NCBI GenBank assembly: GCA_018883345.1
Contig: VEQG01000009.1
Location: 1-59,953, forward strand
Direction of reading: 5' to 3'
DNA from: Candidatus Nanopelagicaceae bacterium
GTDB taxonomy: Bacteria > Actinomycetota > Actinomycetes > Nanopelagicales > Nanopelagicaceae
Length of the DNA: 59,953 bases
Part shown: positions 1-8,627 of the stretch, piece after piece
Position numbering within the stretch: the stretch's first letter is position 1
Layout: every line of letters starts with the position of its first letter
Program-made: the position numbers and the translations under genes
Notes under the pieces: model-generated
Seen by the model: the letters and a program-made list of their open reading frames with translations, nothing else
Told to the model about the DNA's origin: nothing
Database searches by the model: none

Positions 1-700
1 CCTGATCGCTACCTGCGATCTGACCAACAATCAATCCGTTTGGAACTTCAACTGCGGATAGATAGAAGCCAGTTGGAAGATCAACTACCAAACCATCGAT
101 CTGCTTATTCTTCAAAGCGGTGACTCCGGCAGCATTGTCATTAAATACCTGCGCCTTTAGTCCCAAGATATTCTCAATCGCATCTAACGATGTGGTTGCG
201 ACAGCAGCACCTAGCTTGGCATCCTTCAAATCTGCGATGCTCTTAGCGTTAGCGATCTTGCTGCCCTTGAAAGAGACGATAACTTGAGTTGACTTGTAGT
301 AAGGCTCAGAGAAATCTACGGCTTTCTTGCGATCTTCTGTGATCGAAAATTGCTGCAAGTTAAAGTCGAAGGTCTTATCACCCGGTGTGATAGCAGAATC
401 AAATGTGGTGCGAACCCATTTGACCTTATCTCCTTCGTAACCGAGTTGCTTAGCAACTGCTAAAGCCACTGCGGCTTCAATGCCCTGTCCTGACTCTGGC
501 TTGTCGTCGATAACCCATGGATAGTAGGCAGGTTCTCCGGTTGCAATGGTTAATACACCTTCAGTAACTGTTGCTAATTTTCCTGGTTCGCAGCTACTTG
601 CAGCTTCATTTGATGAAGAGCTACATGCAGTTAATAAAGTAGCTAAGAGAAATAGCGGTAGGAATCTAGTTAGAAATTTATTTCGAGCATTTAATCTCAT
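1..700 (-). CDS. Amino-acid-type ABC transporter substrate-binding lipoprotein (partial)
   Basis: Solute-binding protein of the glutamine/polar amino acid family (SBP_bac_3), acting outside the membrane to hand a ligand to an ABC importer. Only the first 233 or so codons lie in the window; the C-terminus runs off the left edge. The start ATG is at 698-700. The N-terminus is basic (MRLNARNK), followed by a hydrophobic segment and a lipobox LLTAC with Ser-rich residues after the Cys, so it should be lipid-anchored. Further on are GEPAYYPWV, GIEAAVALAVAKQLGY and FDFNLQQFSITEDRKKAVDFSEPYY, which follow the family pattern. The ligand cannot be told; its permease genes are probably beyond the left edge. 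Confidence 0.85.
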   Translation of the reverse strand, partial: MRLNARNKFLTRFLPLFLLATLLTACSSSSNEAASSCEPGKLATVTEGVLTIATGEPAYYPWVIDDKPESGQGIEAAVALAVAKQLGYEGDKVKWVRTTFDSAITPGDKTFDFNLQQFSITEDRKKAVDFSEPYYKSTQVIVSFKGSKIANAKSIADLKDAKLGAAVATTSLDAIENILGLKAQVFNDNAAGVTALKNKQIDGLVVDLPTGFYLSAVEVPNGLIVGQIAGSDQ

Positions 701-821
701 AGGTGGAGCCTTTCGGGCGGTTGAGTACCTGCGAAGGCTAGCAATAGAGGTTAGAACGCGCTACATGCGATGGCTTTGCATATCTGTCACGTAGCGCTTT
801 ATCCACTTTATCCATTGGGAG

Positions 822-1823
822 CTACCGAAATTCACCGAAAATTGTTTCGGTAACCCGAGGGTGAAGTTCGCTGCGTAATTGGGCGAATCCATTAGGTGGC
901 CAACCACTGCTAAATACTCGGCGCAGTAATCTGGAGAGTGAGTATTCGGGATCATCTTCGATAGCTCTATCTAACGCTCTATGTGCAATCGCGCCTTCAC
1001 CGTTTTCGTATGCAAGAGCTGCAAATAGCGCTGCAACTGGAGCTACAAATCTTGGTGGCGCTATGCGAAGAAGTTCGCGCCACATCAATAGATAGGAATC
1101 TAAGGTCTCGGGGTTATGGCAGCCAAGTGCATAATCACGGACCTGAATATCACTCAATCGACCAAGTACTCGCGCTTTTAAATCTAAATCATCACATTTT
1201 CGATTTTGGATGTAGAAATCTGCTAGCAGCAAGATTGACTCTGCACCATCTCGTTGCTTGGAATTCTGCTCTGGGTCTTCAGGTGCGATTCGAAATTTGA
1301 GCACTTTCGCATTCCAATTTAGATCCTTAGATAAGGCAGTTGCAGATATCGAATGGCTCAACCCTTCAGAATTATCAAATGGAAGTACTTTGCCATTTGC
1401 CACCTGCTCTGCCGCAATTCGGCTATTTTGAAAATCTTCAACTGGATTTCCTTCGAGCGGACAGCAACTTAAATCGCTACAGAGCAACGAGCGCCAACGA
1501 TTTGAACGAACCAACATCAATTCGCGTACTGGAATCTGCGATACTGAGATGGCATCTGCCACCTGTTTCAAGACCTCTTCGCCTGAGCGATCATCAGAGG
1601 GCTCGTAAGCAATTACTAGTGCGGCCTCTGCGCGATCTTTCTTTAGGTGCGAAGCCAACAATTGATAGGTGCCATCTGGTGGGTTGAGTGGAAAATCGAT
1701 TCGCATCGCCATCTCAAGGGCATCGTTCTTAACTGAAATCAATACTAAAGAATCCGATGGATGGTATCCGATTAAGAATGGAACTGCTGCTAATAAATCA
1801 TGGGGGGTTTTAACTGTAGTCAT
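822..1823 (-). CDS. DUF4192 domain protein
   Basis: A 333-residue cytoplasmic protein matching the actinobacterial DUF4192 family in its opening pattern (TPHDLLAAVPFLIGYHPSDSLV) and in the C-terminal part containing a helical stretch ALAYENGEGAIAHRALDRAI followed by DDPEYSLSRLLRRV. No function is established for the family. It has no signal peptide or membrane segment. It is on the same strand as the binding protein downstream, with about 120 bp between them that hold an inverted repeat. Start ATG at 1821-1823. Family assignment is by remembered pattern; the function is unknown. Confidence 0.75.
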   Translation of the reverse strand: MTTVKTPHDLLAAVPFLIGYHPSDSLVLISVKNDALEMAMRIDFPLNPPDGTYQLLASHLKKDRAEAALVIAYEPSDDRSGEEVLKQVADAISVSQIPVRELMLVRSNRWRSLLCSDLSCCPLEGNPVEDFQNSRIAAEQVANGKVLPFDNSEGLSHSISATALSKDLNWNAKVLKFRIAPEDPEQNSKQRDGAESILLLADFYIQNRKCDDLDLKARVLGRLSDIQVRDYALGCHNPETLDSYLLMWRELLRIAPPRFVAPVAALFAALAYENGEGAIAHRALDRAIEDDPEYSLSRLLRRVFSSGWPPNGFAQLRSELHPRVTETIFGEFR

Positions 1824-1858
1824 GTTCTAATCTTCGAGAGTGCGAAGATTCTTTGAAT

Positions 1859-2587
1859 TTACTTACCCACAAACTTAGTACTTGCGCCTACAACTTTTAC
1901 CTCTACAGCACTTATCTGTCTGATAGCTCCTGGAATCTCTTGAGTTACTCCCGCTACCGTAAAGGATCCGCTCCAGATCGTGGCCACAGAAACTAGGTAG
2001 GTACCGGGCACCGAATACGAATGTGTGATATCCGTTGCCGGATAAGGACGACCAGGTTTCGAAGTTAACAAGGTCGTACCATCTCCAAAATTCCATAATG
2101 AACGCGGTTTTACATTGATTCGAACCGGGACTCCAAGAATTTTGAAATCTTTATTAAATTGACTTGGAAGATCCGTAAAAAAGATCACCGGGACTCTCTG
2201 CAAAACTTTTCCTTCTGGTTGATAGGCAACTTGCAAAGTCGGTAGTGATTGCAAAATCTTATCTGCTAAAGAAGGTGTACTGGCTCTGGGTCTAGTTGAA
2301 CTTCTAACCGTTGGTTTTATTGATGGTTTTATTGATGGCTTAAAGGTTGGCTTTGATTCTGGCTTCTTTGTTTGTTTTGGTATCGGAGCGCTACTTCTTA
2401 CAACACTACTTTTTGTAACACCTGGTTTAGCGGTAGCCCCGGCTCTCTTTCCATCAATGACGATCTTGTCACCTTCGACATAGACATCAATACAGGTTTT
2501 GGTGGTGCACTGCGCAGAGGTTGGTTGGGGTTGATCTATAAGCAAAAAGGCTACAAAAGCCACGAAGAACGCTTTAAATTTATTCAT
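1859..2587 (-). CDS. Secreted PKD-domain protein with Lys-Pro repeat linker
   Basis: A 242-residue protein with an N-terminal signal peptide (MNKFKAFFVAFVAFLLIDQ, cleavage probably near TSAQ). A short Cys pair (CTTKTC) follows, then a low-complexity linker of about residues 75-105 with repeated KPSI/KPTF units, encoded by 12-bp DNA repeats at 2313-2336. The C-terminal part carries a PKD-like signature: LWNFGDGT near residue 165, then HSYSVPGTYLVSVATIW. PKD folds in secreted proteins usually mediate binding or spacing. Probably an exported or wall-associated protein; no catalytic motif is visible. It is divergent from the NUDIX gene. Confidence 0.7.
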   Translation of the reverse strand: MNKFKAFFVAFVAFLLIDQPQPTSAQCTTKTCIDVYVEGDKIVIDGKRAGATAKPGVTKSSVVRSSAPIPKQTKKPESKPTFKPSIKPSIKPTVRSSTRPRASTPSLADKILQSLPTLQVAYQPEGKVLQRVPVIFFTDLPSQFNKDFKILGVPVRINVKPRSLWNFGDGTTLLTSKPGRPYPATDITHSYSVPGTYLVSVATIWSGSFTVAGVTQEIPGAIRQISAVEVKVVGASTKFVGK

Positions 2588-2648
2588 CTGCCAATTAAAG
2601 AGAAATAGATTCGTGCTGAATTTATTAATCCACAGATATCGTTAGCAC

Positions 2649-3122
2649 ATGGCTACTCGCGACGGTGATGGATGGGTTCAATGTCGTTGTGGTGGCAAAC
2701 ATTGGGGTCTAAATGGAGCCGCTGGGCTATTGTTGATCCGCGGTGGCAAGATAATGATGCAACACCGCGCACCTTGGGTTCATAACGGTGATACCTGGGG
2801 CCTGCCAGGTGGTGCCAGGGATTCTCATGAGAGCGTCGAGGAAGCGGCAATCCGCGAGTGCGTCGAAGAGACCGGAATCAATCCTGAGCATGTCGAAGTT
2901 ATAGAACTTTTTACCGATAACCATAACGATTGGCGCTACGACACTGTCATTGCCATCGCGCATGGAAATTTGGATACCGCTTCCTGGAACAAAGAGACGC
3001 ATGACATTGGTTGGTTTGAGCTAAGCGAAATCGCAAAGTTGGACTTGCATCCGAGTTTTGCCAAGAGTTGGCCAACTTTGCAGGGTGTGGTCTTTAGGAT
3101 AATTCAGAGTTTAGAGAGTTAA
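2649..3122 (+). CDS. NUDIX hydrolase
   Basis: A 157-residue cytoplasmic enzyme of the NUDIX superfamily, which cleaves nucleoside diphosphates linked to another moiety. The complete Nudix box spans residues 55-77: G55, E61, R69-E70, E73-E74, G76. An N-terminal CRCGGKHWG element (residues 12-20) precedes the fold, as in a common actinobacterial subgroup. The substrate is not predictable; housecleaning of oxidised or damaged nucleotides is possible. There is no clear Shine-Dalgarno sequence before the ATG, so the message may be leaderless. It is divergent from the PKD-domain gene. Confidence 0.88.
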   Translation: MATRDGDGWVQCRCGGKHWGLNGAAGLLLIRGGKIMMQHRAPWVHNGDTWGLPGGARDSHESVEEAAIRECVEETGINPEHVEVIELFTDNHNDWRYDTVIAIAHGNLDTASWNKETHDIGWFELSEIAKLDLHPSFAKSWPTLQGVVFRIIQSLES

Positions 3123-3177
3123 TCGCAAGTTCCTAGCGTTAATTTAAACCCAAACATTCAATATTTGATGGAGGGTC

Positions 3178-4137
3178 ATGAAACTCTTAAAGAAATCTAT
3201 TTGGTTAGCGCTAATTTGTGCGCTTCTTACTCCACTTTCGGCAAACGCCAAAACCACTGTAACGGGAGGTCCTTTCACCAATTTGCCAGCAACCGGCCAG
3301 ATTGTTACTTTAAAAATGAGTGGATTTCCTGCCAATTCAGGCTTTTACATTCTCCAATGTCTAGATCATCGGGATGATCTGCGCCCTGATATCTGCAATC
3401 CAAATAATCAACTTTGGATCTCAACATCTGCCGGAGCAAATTTCACACCTACTGCAGACATTCAAGTCAGACCAACCGCTACCTTCACATTTAGAAACGA
3501 AAATGTTGACTGTACCAAGCGACGTTGCGAGATCTTCATTCGCCTTGATCACATGGGAACTGGTAACCGTAGCGAAGATCAATTCATTCCGTTGAGTTTT
3601 GTAGGTAGTTCGACACCTACTCCAACAGCCGATGTGCTTACCGCCTATCTAGATAATAAGAAGATCAGAAGTGGCGCTAACATTTCAGTCCGTTACCAGG
3701 ATGCATTTACATTAAGTGTTAGCGCTAGATCTGGGGCCACTGTGACTCTTGCTACTACATCAACGAATTGCACTTTGGTTGGAAATCGAGTGACCATTAC
3801 TCAAGGTACCGGGATCTGTGATATCTCTGCTACTTCACCTGGTAATGCACAATTCACACCTATAACCGAGCATTATCTATTCAAGAGCTATCCTTCGATT
3901 CAAAGGATCACGATAAATACCAATGTGAAAGTCGGAAGCTCAATAACTCTGCCACTTACCTCAAATTTTGGCGAGAAAATTAGTTATGAGAGTTCCAACA
4001 CTGCAAATTGCACCCTAAATGCAAATATCCTTAAATTTGAAAAAGTTGGGGCCTGTCTTGTTAAGGCAACCGCTCTTGCGAAATCCGATACCTACCAATC
4101 TATGAATCAGACGCTCGTCTTCAAGATTCGTAAGTAG
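3178..4137 (+). CDS. Secreted protein with Ig-like Cys-paired repeats
   Basis: A 319-residue exported protein. A signal peptide of about 24 residues ends at SANA. The first domain (about 25-145) holds TVTGGPFTNLPATGQIVTLK and two Cys pairs (QCLDHRDDLRPDIC and CTKRRC), with a look that recalls neocarzinostatin-like beta sandwiches. Two later repeats share an NCTL...GxC pattern: NCTLVGNRVTITQGTGICDI and NCTLNANILKFEKVGACLV. These resemble bacterial Ig-like repeats of large actinobacterial surface proteins. The Shine-Dalgarno GGAGG is 3-4 bases before the ATG. No enzyme motif. The 3' end overlaps dinG by 17 bp convergently. Confidence 0.7.
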   Translation: MKLLKKSIWLALICALLTPLSANAKTTVTGGPFTNLPATGQIVTLKMSGFPANSGFYILQCLDHRDDLRPDICNPNNQLWISTSAGANFTPTADIQVRPTATFTFRNENVDCTKRRCEIFIRLDHMGTGNRSEDQFIPLSFVGSSTPTPTADVLTAYLDNKKIRSGANISVRYQDAFTLSVSARSGATVTLATTSTNCTLVGNRVTITQGTGICDISATSPGNAQFTPITEHYLFKSYPSIQRITINTNVKVGSSITLPLTSNFGEKISYESSNTANCTLNANILKFEKVGACLVKATALAKSDTYQSMNQTLVFKIRK

Positions 4138-6130
4138 CGGCTAAGCGTTTCAGTGACTCCTTGATTATCAAGGGGTCACTGGTGCGCCAAAGTGGGGGGA
4201 TCGAATTTAATAGCACGCTGCCATAACGTTTATTTACGATCCTGGAATCAAGAATCGCAACTACTCCGCGGTCTTCGGTGCTTCTAATCAATCGTCCAGT
4301 ACCTTGTGCAAGCAAGAGCGCAGCTCTAGGTAGCGACACTGACATGAAACCACTGCCACCTGCGGCATCCACTTCCGCGCTACGCGCTGACATCACTGGA
4401 TCATCTGGCCTTGGAAACGGTATTCGATCAATGGCAACTAAAGTGCAGGCAGCTCCTGGCACATCTACTCCTTGCCATAAAGTCATAGTGCCAAGTAACA
4501 CGCTAGTTTCATCACTTGCGAATTTCTCAACTAACGGCGCAACTGCATCGCCACGTTTTTGAGTGATAATGCGAATTGGTAACTCCGACAACACTTTACG
4601 TAAATGTGCATCTGCTGCTTCTACCCCACGCCAAGAGCTAAAAAGCGCCAGAGTTCTGCCGCCGGCGGCATCAATTAATTCTCCAAGATGCTCTAAAACC
4701 TCTTGCGCTACTCCATCTCTACCTGGTTCTGGTAAATGTTTTGGCAGATAGAGCATTCCCTGTTGTGCGAAATCAAAAGGTGAACCAACATCTAGCATCT
4801 GCACATTGGCCGGATCTATCGAGTCTGCCTCTTGATCCTCAGCGCTCTCGGTGTCGGCTTCATTGCCAGTGATGAAACCAATCTGTTTGGCCATGGCATC
4901 AAAGCCACCACCTACAGTCAATGTCGCACTGGTTGCGATCACTGGAGTCTGACGCAACATGTTTTTCCGTAACACATTAGAGACTGAGAGCGGTGCTAAA
5001 TAGAGTGTCTTAAATGTCGGTTCATACCAAAGTACTTGTCCTTTGCCGAGCTTTAATAATTTGGCTGCAGTTACATTTACCTCATTAACTGCGCCTTTTA
5101 CACGAGCACGTTCTGCCAATTCGGTGGTATCTATGATCTCGTCATCAGCTTGAAGAAATTGCATGATTGCCTGAGCGGTTTCGCGGACTCTTCGTACTGG
5201 AGTTTCAAGCTCCTCTGGGAGCGTATCTAGCTTTCGATTTAATTCAGCATCACTTCGAAAAACTTCAGCATATGCATCCATGGCATCGCTGAAGTCATCG
5301 GATGCATGGGTAAAGGCATCCACTAACTTATTGCTTAAGGCTTTATATTTACGGGCCATCGCGGCCGCTCGTGAAACCCTTGGTGCGGTTAACTCTTCAG
5401 TAACTGCTTGTGTAGTGCGATCCATGAACTCATGAGCCTCATCAAGCACAATCAGATCCCGCTCCGGCAAGATCGGATGAGACTCGACAACTTCAAGAGC
5501 TAACAACGTGTGGTTAGTTACAACGATATCGGAATTTATCGCCTTAGCTTTGGCATTTGCCGCAAAACATTTAGCGCCAAAATTACAGATATCCGCGCCA
5601 ACACATTCACGTCCACTTACCGAACTTGCTGCCCATACTCTGCGATCTACTTCAGGGGCTTCATCTCGATCTCCTGAAACCCCAGGAGTTTCTGCCCAGG
5701 CGCGTAGCCGCTGCGCCTCTTTACCTAAACTAGAAATTTCTAAAAGTAGTTCACTATCCGGGTCTGGCTCTTCGGAATTTAACTTCTGTAGACAGACATA
5801 GTTGCCAACACCTTTGTAGATTCCGTAGCTGATCTGGCGACCTAACGCTCTTTCAAGGGCAGGCACGATCTTCGGTAAATCTCGCTCAACTAACTGTCTT
5901 TGTAGCGCCAAAGTCGCAGTTGCAATCAAGGTGCGCTTGCCGCTAGTAATAGCTGGAACTAGATAAGCCAAAGATTTTCCAGTGCCAGTTCCGGCCTGCA
6001 CCATCAGATGATGTTCTTCGATAATCGAGTTCGCGACCGCTTCAGCCATCTCGATCTGACCTTCACGAGGTGAACCTTCGATAGCCCCAACTGCGATTTC
6101 TAGAGCCTTTCGCACCTGGGTTAGATCCAT
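4121..6130 (-). CDS. dinG: DinG/YoaA-type ATP-dependent DNA helicase
   Basis: An iron-sulfur superfamily 2 (XPD-like) 5'-3' helicase, about 669 residues. It shows the Q-motif region GSPREGQIEMAEAV, Walker A QAGTGTGKS, four cysteines for the 4Fe-4S cluster (VCLQ, then RECVGADICNFGAKC), DEAH in LIVLDEAHEF, and C-terminal motifs IATSATL, GTMTLWQGVDVPG and the motif VI stretch AQGTGRLIRS. I place the start at ATG 6128-6130 because AGGA lies 8 bases upstream and the protein then begins MDLTQVRKALE. ATG 6146-6148 is possible, and the longest reading frame would run into the divergent dioxygenase gene. Family members resolve R-loops, D-loops or unusual DNA structures. Confidence 0.9.
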   Translation of the reverse strand: MDLTQVRKALEIAVGAIEGSPREGQIEMAEAVANSIIEEHHLMVQAGTGTGKSLAYLVPAITSGKRTLIATATLALQRQLVERDLPKIVPALERALGRQISYGIYKGVGNYVCLQKLNSEEPDPDSELLLEISSLGKEAQRLRAWAETPGVSGDRDEAPEVDRRVWAASSVSGRECVGADICNFGAKCFAANAKAKAINSDIVVTNHTLLALEVVESHPILPERDLIVLDEAHEFMDRTTQAVTEELTAPRVSRAAAMARKYKALSNKLVDAFTHASDDFSDAMDAYAEVFRSDAELNRKLDTLPEELETPVRRVRETAQAIMQFLQADDEIIDTTELAERARVKGAVNEVNVTAAKLLKLGKGQVLWYEPTFKTLYLAPLSVSNVLRKNMLRQTPVIATSATLTVGGGFDAMAKQIGFITGNEADTESAEDQEADSIDPANVQMLDVGSPFDFAQQGMLYLPKHLPEPGRDGVAQEVLEHLGELIDAAGGRTLALFSSWRGVEAADAHLRKVLSELPIRIITQKRGDAVAPLVEKFASDETSVLLGTMTLWQGVDVPGAACTLVAIDRIPFPRPDDPVMSARSAEVDAAGGSGFMSVSLPRAALLLAQGTGRLIRSTEDRGVVAILDSRIVNKRYGSVLLNSIPPLWRTSDPLIIKESLKRLAATYES

Positions 6131-6149
6131 ACCCAAAATCCTAGCCATT

Positions 6150-6178
6150 TTGGGAATAGTTGAAATTTCAACTATGTT
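6150..6178 (+). promoter_or_regulatory. Candidate promoter of the LigB-family dioxygenase gene
   Basis: TTGGGA at 6150-6155 and TATGTT at 6173-6178 are separated by exactly 17 bases, a good sigma-70-type pair. The predicted transcription start is only about 9 bases before ATG 6194, so the leader is very short. The spacer is filled by the palindrome at 6156-6175. Confidence 0.45.
6156..6175. promoter_or_regulatory. 20-bp perfect palindrome, candidate operator
   Basis: ATAGTTGAAATTTCAACTAT is a perfect 20-bp inverted repeat in the divergent dinG/dioxygenase region. It fills the spacer and touches the -10 box of the candidate promoter, where a dimeric repressor (for example of the MarR or PadR type) would block transcription. 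No regulator gene is adjacent, so the binding protein is unknown. Confidence 0.55.
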
Positions 6179-6193
6179 GTAAAGTATGTGACT

Positions 6194-6967
6194 ATGAACC
6201 GTATGCCCGCGCTTTATATCGGCCATGGGGCTCCGATGCTTTTAGATGATCCACTTTGGACATCTCAATTACGCGATATTGCTGCAAAGCTACCAAAACC
6301 AAAAGCAATTCTGATTGTTTCAGCGCATTGGGAATCAGAGCCCGTAACGCTCTCAGCATCCGAAGCTGCTACTCCTTTGGTTTATGACTTTAGCGGCTTT
6401 GATAAAAAGTATTATCAAATGACTTATGAGACACCTGATGCCACCTTTTTAGCGCGCCAAGTTGCAAGCTTGATGCCAGATACCGAACCGGTTTATCAAG
6501 CAAACCGCGGACTAGATCATGGGGCCTGGGTACCTTTAAAGGTGATGTATCCAGATGCAGATATTCCAGTGCTTCAGATGTCGATGCCAACTTCAAACCC
6601 TGAGAAGTTGATGCAACTTGGTAAACGTTTGCAGACTCTTCGCGACCAAGGGGTATTAATTATCGGTTCTGGTTTCTTGACACATGGATTGCCTTTTTTG
6701 CGAGACTGGCGCATCGATGCGCAAGCACCTGGTTGGTCTAGTGATTTCGATGCTTGGGCTGCTGAGGCGCTTGCAAATGGCGATGTTGATTCTTTAAGTA
6801 ATTTCAAAGAGTTAGCGCCTGGAATGCCCTATGCACATCCAACGGTCGAACACTTCACACCACTTTTTGTAACTTTGGGTGCTGCAGAAAATCCAGAGAG
6901 CGCTCCGGATACTTTAATTGATGGATACTTCATGGGTCTTTCAAAGCGCTCGATTTTGGTTGCTTAA
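6194..6967 (+). CDS. ygiD: LigB-family class III extradiol dioxygenase (4,5-DOPA dioxygenase-like, YgiD type)
   Basis: A 257-residue cytosolic metalloenzyme of the LigB superfamily; YgiD members open catechol-type rings such as DOPA with a divalent metal. Conserved histidines appear in YIGHGAPML, VSAHWES, LDHGAWVPL and FLTHGLPFL, and the protein ends with HPTVEHFTPLFVTLGAA, typical of the family. The start is taken as ATG 6194 (MNRMPALYIGHG matches family N-termini); GTG 6188 is in frame but lies beside the candidate promoter. The natural substrate is not evident from context. Confidence 0.85.
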   Translation: MNRMPALYIGHGAPMLLDDPLWTSQLRDIAAKLPKPKAILIVSAHWESEPVTLSASEAATPLVYDFSGFDKKYYQMTYETPDATFLARQVASLMPDTEPVYQANRGLDHGAWVPLKVMYPDADIPVLQMSMPTSNPEKLMQLGKRLQTLRDQGVLIIGSGFLTHGLPFLRDWRIDAQAPGWSSDFDAWAAEALANGDVDSLSNFKELAPGMPYAHPTVEHFTPLFVTLGAAENPESAPDTLIDGYFMGLSKRSILVA

Positions 6968-6970
6968 TAA

Positions 6971-6990
6971 AAGCCTATGGGCTTAAAAAA
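6971..6990. terminator. Weak hairpin between convergent genes
   Basis: AAGCC-TATG-GGCTT followed by six A on the plus strand; on the minus strand the hairpin is followed by T-rich sequence. It lies between the convergent dioxygenase and START-domain genes. The stem is only 5 bp, so this is tentative. Confidence 0.3.
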
Positions 6991-7452
6991 TTAGGGTTTT
7001 GCTTCAATAATCCGCTTTAAATTCACCAAGGTCTTGGCGATTGCTTTATCTGCCCAAGTGATCTCGCGCTTCATAAGTATTTTAGGAGCTTTACGCCCAT
7101 CCATCCACTGGGTCACTTCGGTAGAGCCATCGGACAACTGCTTTAGTTCATAGCGCCAGGTATTTTGAGCTAATGGTTTCCAACCCAAAAGTTCATTCTC
7201 CCGAAATTCCACCACCATATTTTTCATAATATAAGGAAGGCCTTTTCGCATCCGCATGTAGAACTTAGAGCCCAACTTAAGTTTCTGAGGGCCAACCATT
7301 CTTCCTTTGACCATTTTCGAACCATCAATCTTCGCATGATTATGTGGGTTGGCAATAAAGCTAAAAATCTTCGCGGCTGGTGCATCAATCGTGATTCTTG
7401 CACCAACTAAATACTTCTCGCCAGAGTTAAGGATCTCTGCCTTTTGTTCCAT
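6991..7452 (-). CDS. SRPBCC (START/polyketide cyclase-like) protein
   Basis: A 153-residue protein with the SRPBCC pattern: an N-terminal strand ARITIDAPAAKIFSFIANPHNHAKIDGS, central strands GSKFYMRMRKGLPYIMKNMVVEF, and a C-terminal helix ADKAIAKTLVNLKRIIEA. Such proteins form a deep hydrophobic pocket and bind or process lipids or aromatic ligands. No signal peptide. A GGGG ribosome-binding stretch lies 4 bases before the ATG. The ligand is unknown. It is upstream of no clear operon partner; the CapA-type gene is transcribed in the same direction about 80 bp upstream. Confidence 0.75.
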   Translation of the reverse strand: MEQKAEILNSGEKYLVGARITIDAPAAKIFSFIANPHNHAKIDGSKMVKGRMVGPQKLKLGSKFYMRMRKGLPYIMKNMVVEFRENELLGWKPLAQNTWRYELKQLSDGSTEVTQWMDGRKAPKILMKREITWADKAIAKTLVNLKRIIEAKP

Positions 7453-7534
7453 ATACCCCTTAACCCTCTCTCTAATTTTGAAATATGAAATGACAAATTA
7501 TGGGCGCTTGTAGACCAGTTTAGCCAGTTTTTGA

Positions 7535-8548
7535 TTAGTTACCTAGGCTCTTACAAGACCTCTGTTTCTTGGAGATTGCATCCTTCTTCTGCTGCCCACT
7601 TAAAAGTACTGGTGCTCCGGTATTTGGATTGATGATTGCCGGGTGGAATTGATAGTCCACTACATCACCAGCTGGCGTGATGGTTAAAGTACCAACCCCT
7701 GACTCCAAGCCACCACCACTGGTTGCGTAAAAGACGAAGTTTCCGAGTGAGTAATCAACCAATTTCGCACCATACCTGATTGCTGGTTGTTGCCTATGTG
7801 GATGGCTGCCTATTACTGCGGTTGCGCCCCAATCAAGCCATGCCTTGGCGTCTTCGACTTCGCTCTTTCGTGGGCAACGATCTTCTTCTACTCCCCAATG
7901 GGTATAGACGATGACAATCTTGGCTTGGCGCGCAGCTGCTTTAATCGCTAGCTCTATGACTTTTGGGTCCCAACCATTTGTAGTTCCTGCTAGCTCTCCG
8001 TTAGCCAGAGTTGGTACGCCGCTATTGATCTTCGCGATTCCAAGCAGCGCCACTTTGGTTCCGCGCACTTCGATGGTCTTGGCAGTCCACGCCTCTCGCC
8101 CACTATCTCCTGCACCAATCACCTGCATATTGCGATCTTCAATATTCTTTAGAGTCTCTAATAAACCTTCGCGCATGTAGTCGCCAGCATGATTATTTCC
8201 AAGATTAACTACGTCGATACCTGAAGTCTTCATCCAATCCAATAGATATGGATTGCTATTAAATAGATATTTCTTCTCTTGCGTGATCTCATGGGTGGTA
8301 ACTGCGCTTTCGAGATTTACTACTGAAATATCCGCACTGGATAAAAGATCAGAGACTGCGGAAAATGGATTTCCACCACTATTTAAAAAGTTGGAGATTT
8401 GATAGACGCCATGGGTATCTCCGCCAAAAGCGATAGTGATGTTTTGTGCAGTTGGAGTCGGGCTTGCCTTTGGTTTTTCTGGCGCTGCTTGGCTAGCGCA
8501 ACCCGATAAAAGTGCGCCTGCAATTAATCCAGCTAGCGCTCTTTTCAT
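7535..8548 (-). CDS. CapA/PgsA-type metallophosphatase-fold lipoprotein
   Basis: A 337-residue exported lipoprotein: signal segment LAGLIAGALLSGC with the lipobox Cys near residue 17, followed by a Pro-rich spacer. The calcineurin-like CapA pattern follows: IAFGGDTHGVYQI, VVNLESAVT, GNNHAGDYM, YTHWGVEED and IGSHPHRQQP, which supply the predicted metal-binding Asp, Asn and His residues. Family members take part in poly-gamma-glutamate capsule formation (CapA/PgsA) or act as extracytoplasmic phosphoesterases. There are no capBC/pgsBC partners beside it, so a capsule role is not supported by context. Confidence 0.85.
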   Translation of the reverse strand: MKRALAGLIAGALLSGCASQAAPEKPKASPTPTAQNITIAFGGDTHGVYQISNFLNSGGNPFSAVSDLLSSADISVVNLESAVTTHEITQEKKYLFNSNPYLLDWMKTSGIDVVNLGNNHAGDYMREGLLETLKNIEDRNMQVIGAGDSGREAWTAKTIEVRGTKVALLGIAKINSGVPTLANGELAGTTNGWDPKVIELAIKAAARQAKIVIVYTHWGVEEDRCPRKSEVEDAKAWLDWGATAVIGSHPHRQQPAIRYGAKLVDYSLGNFVFYATSGGGLESGVGTLTITPAGDVVDYQFHPAIINPNTGAPVLLSGQQKKDAISKKQRSCKSLGN

Positions 8549-8577
8549 ATTGATAATTCTAGAGCTTTCTTAAAAAG

Positions 8578-8611
8578 AAAAATCCCTGTCCTTAAATGGA
8601 CAGGGATTTTT
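8578..8611. terminator. Strong intrinsic terminator after nrdJ
   Basis: A 14-bp perfect stem (AAAAATCCCTGTCC with its complement, 6-base loop) lies 17 bp past the nrdJ stop. On the minus strand it is followed by a T-rich run, so it should end the nrdR-nrdJ transcript. Confidence 0.85.
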
Positions 8612-8627
8612 CTACTTAACTAATCAA

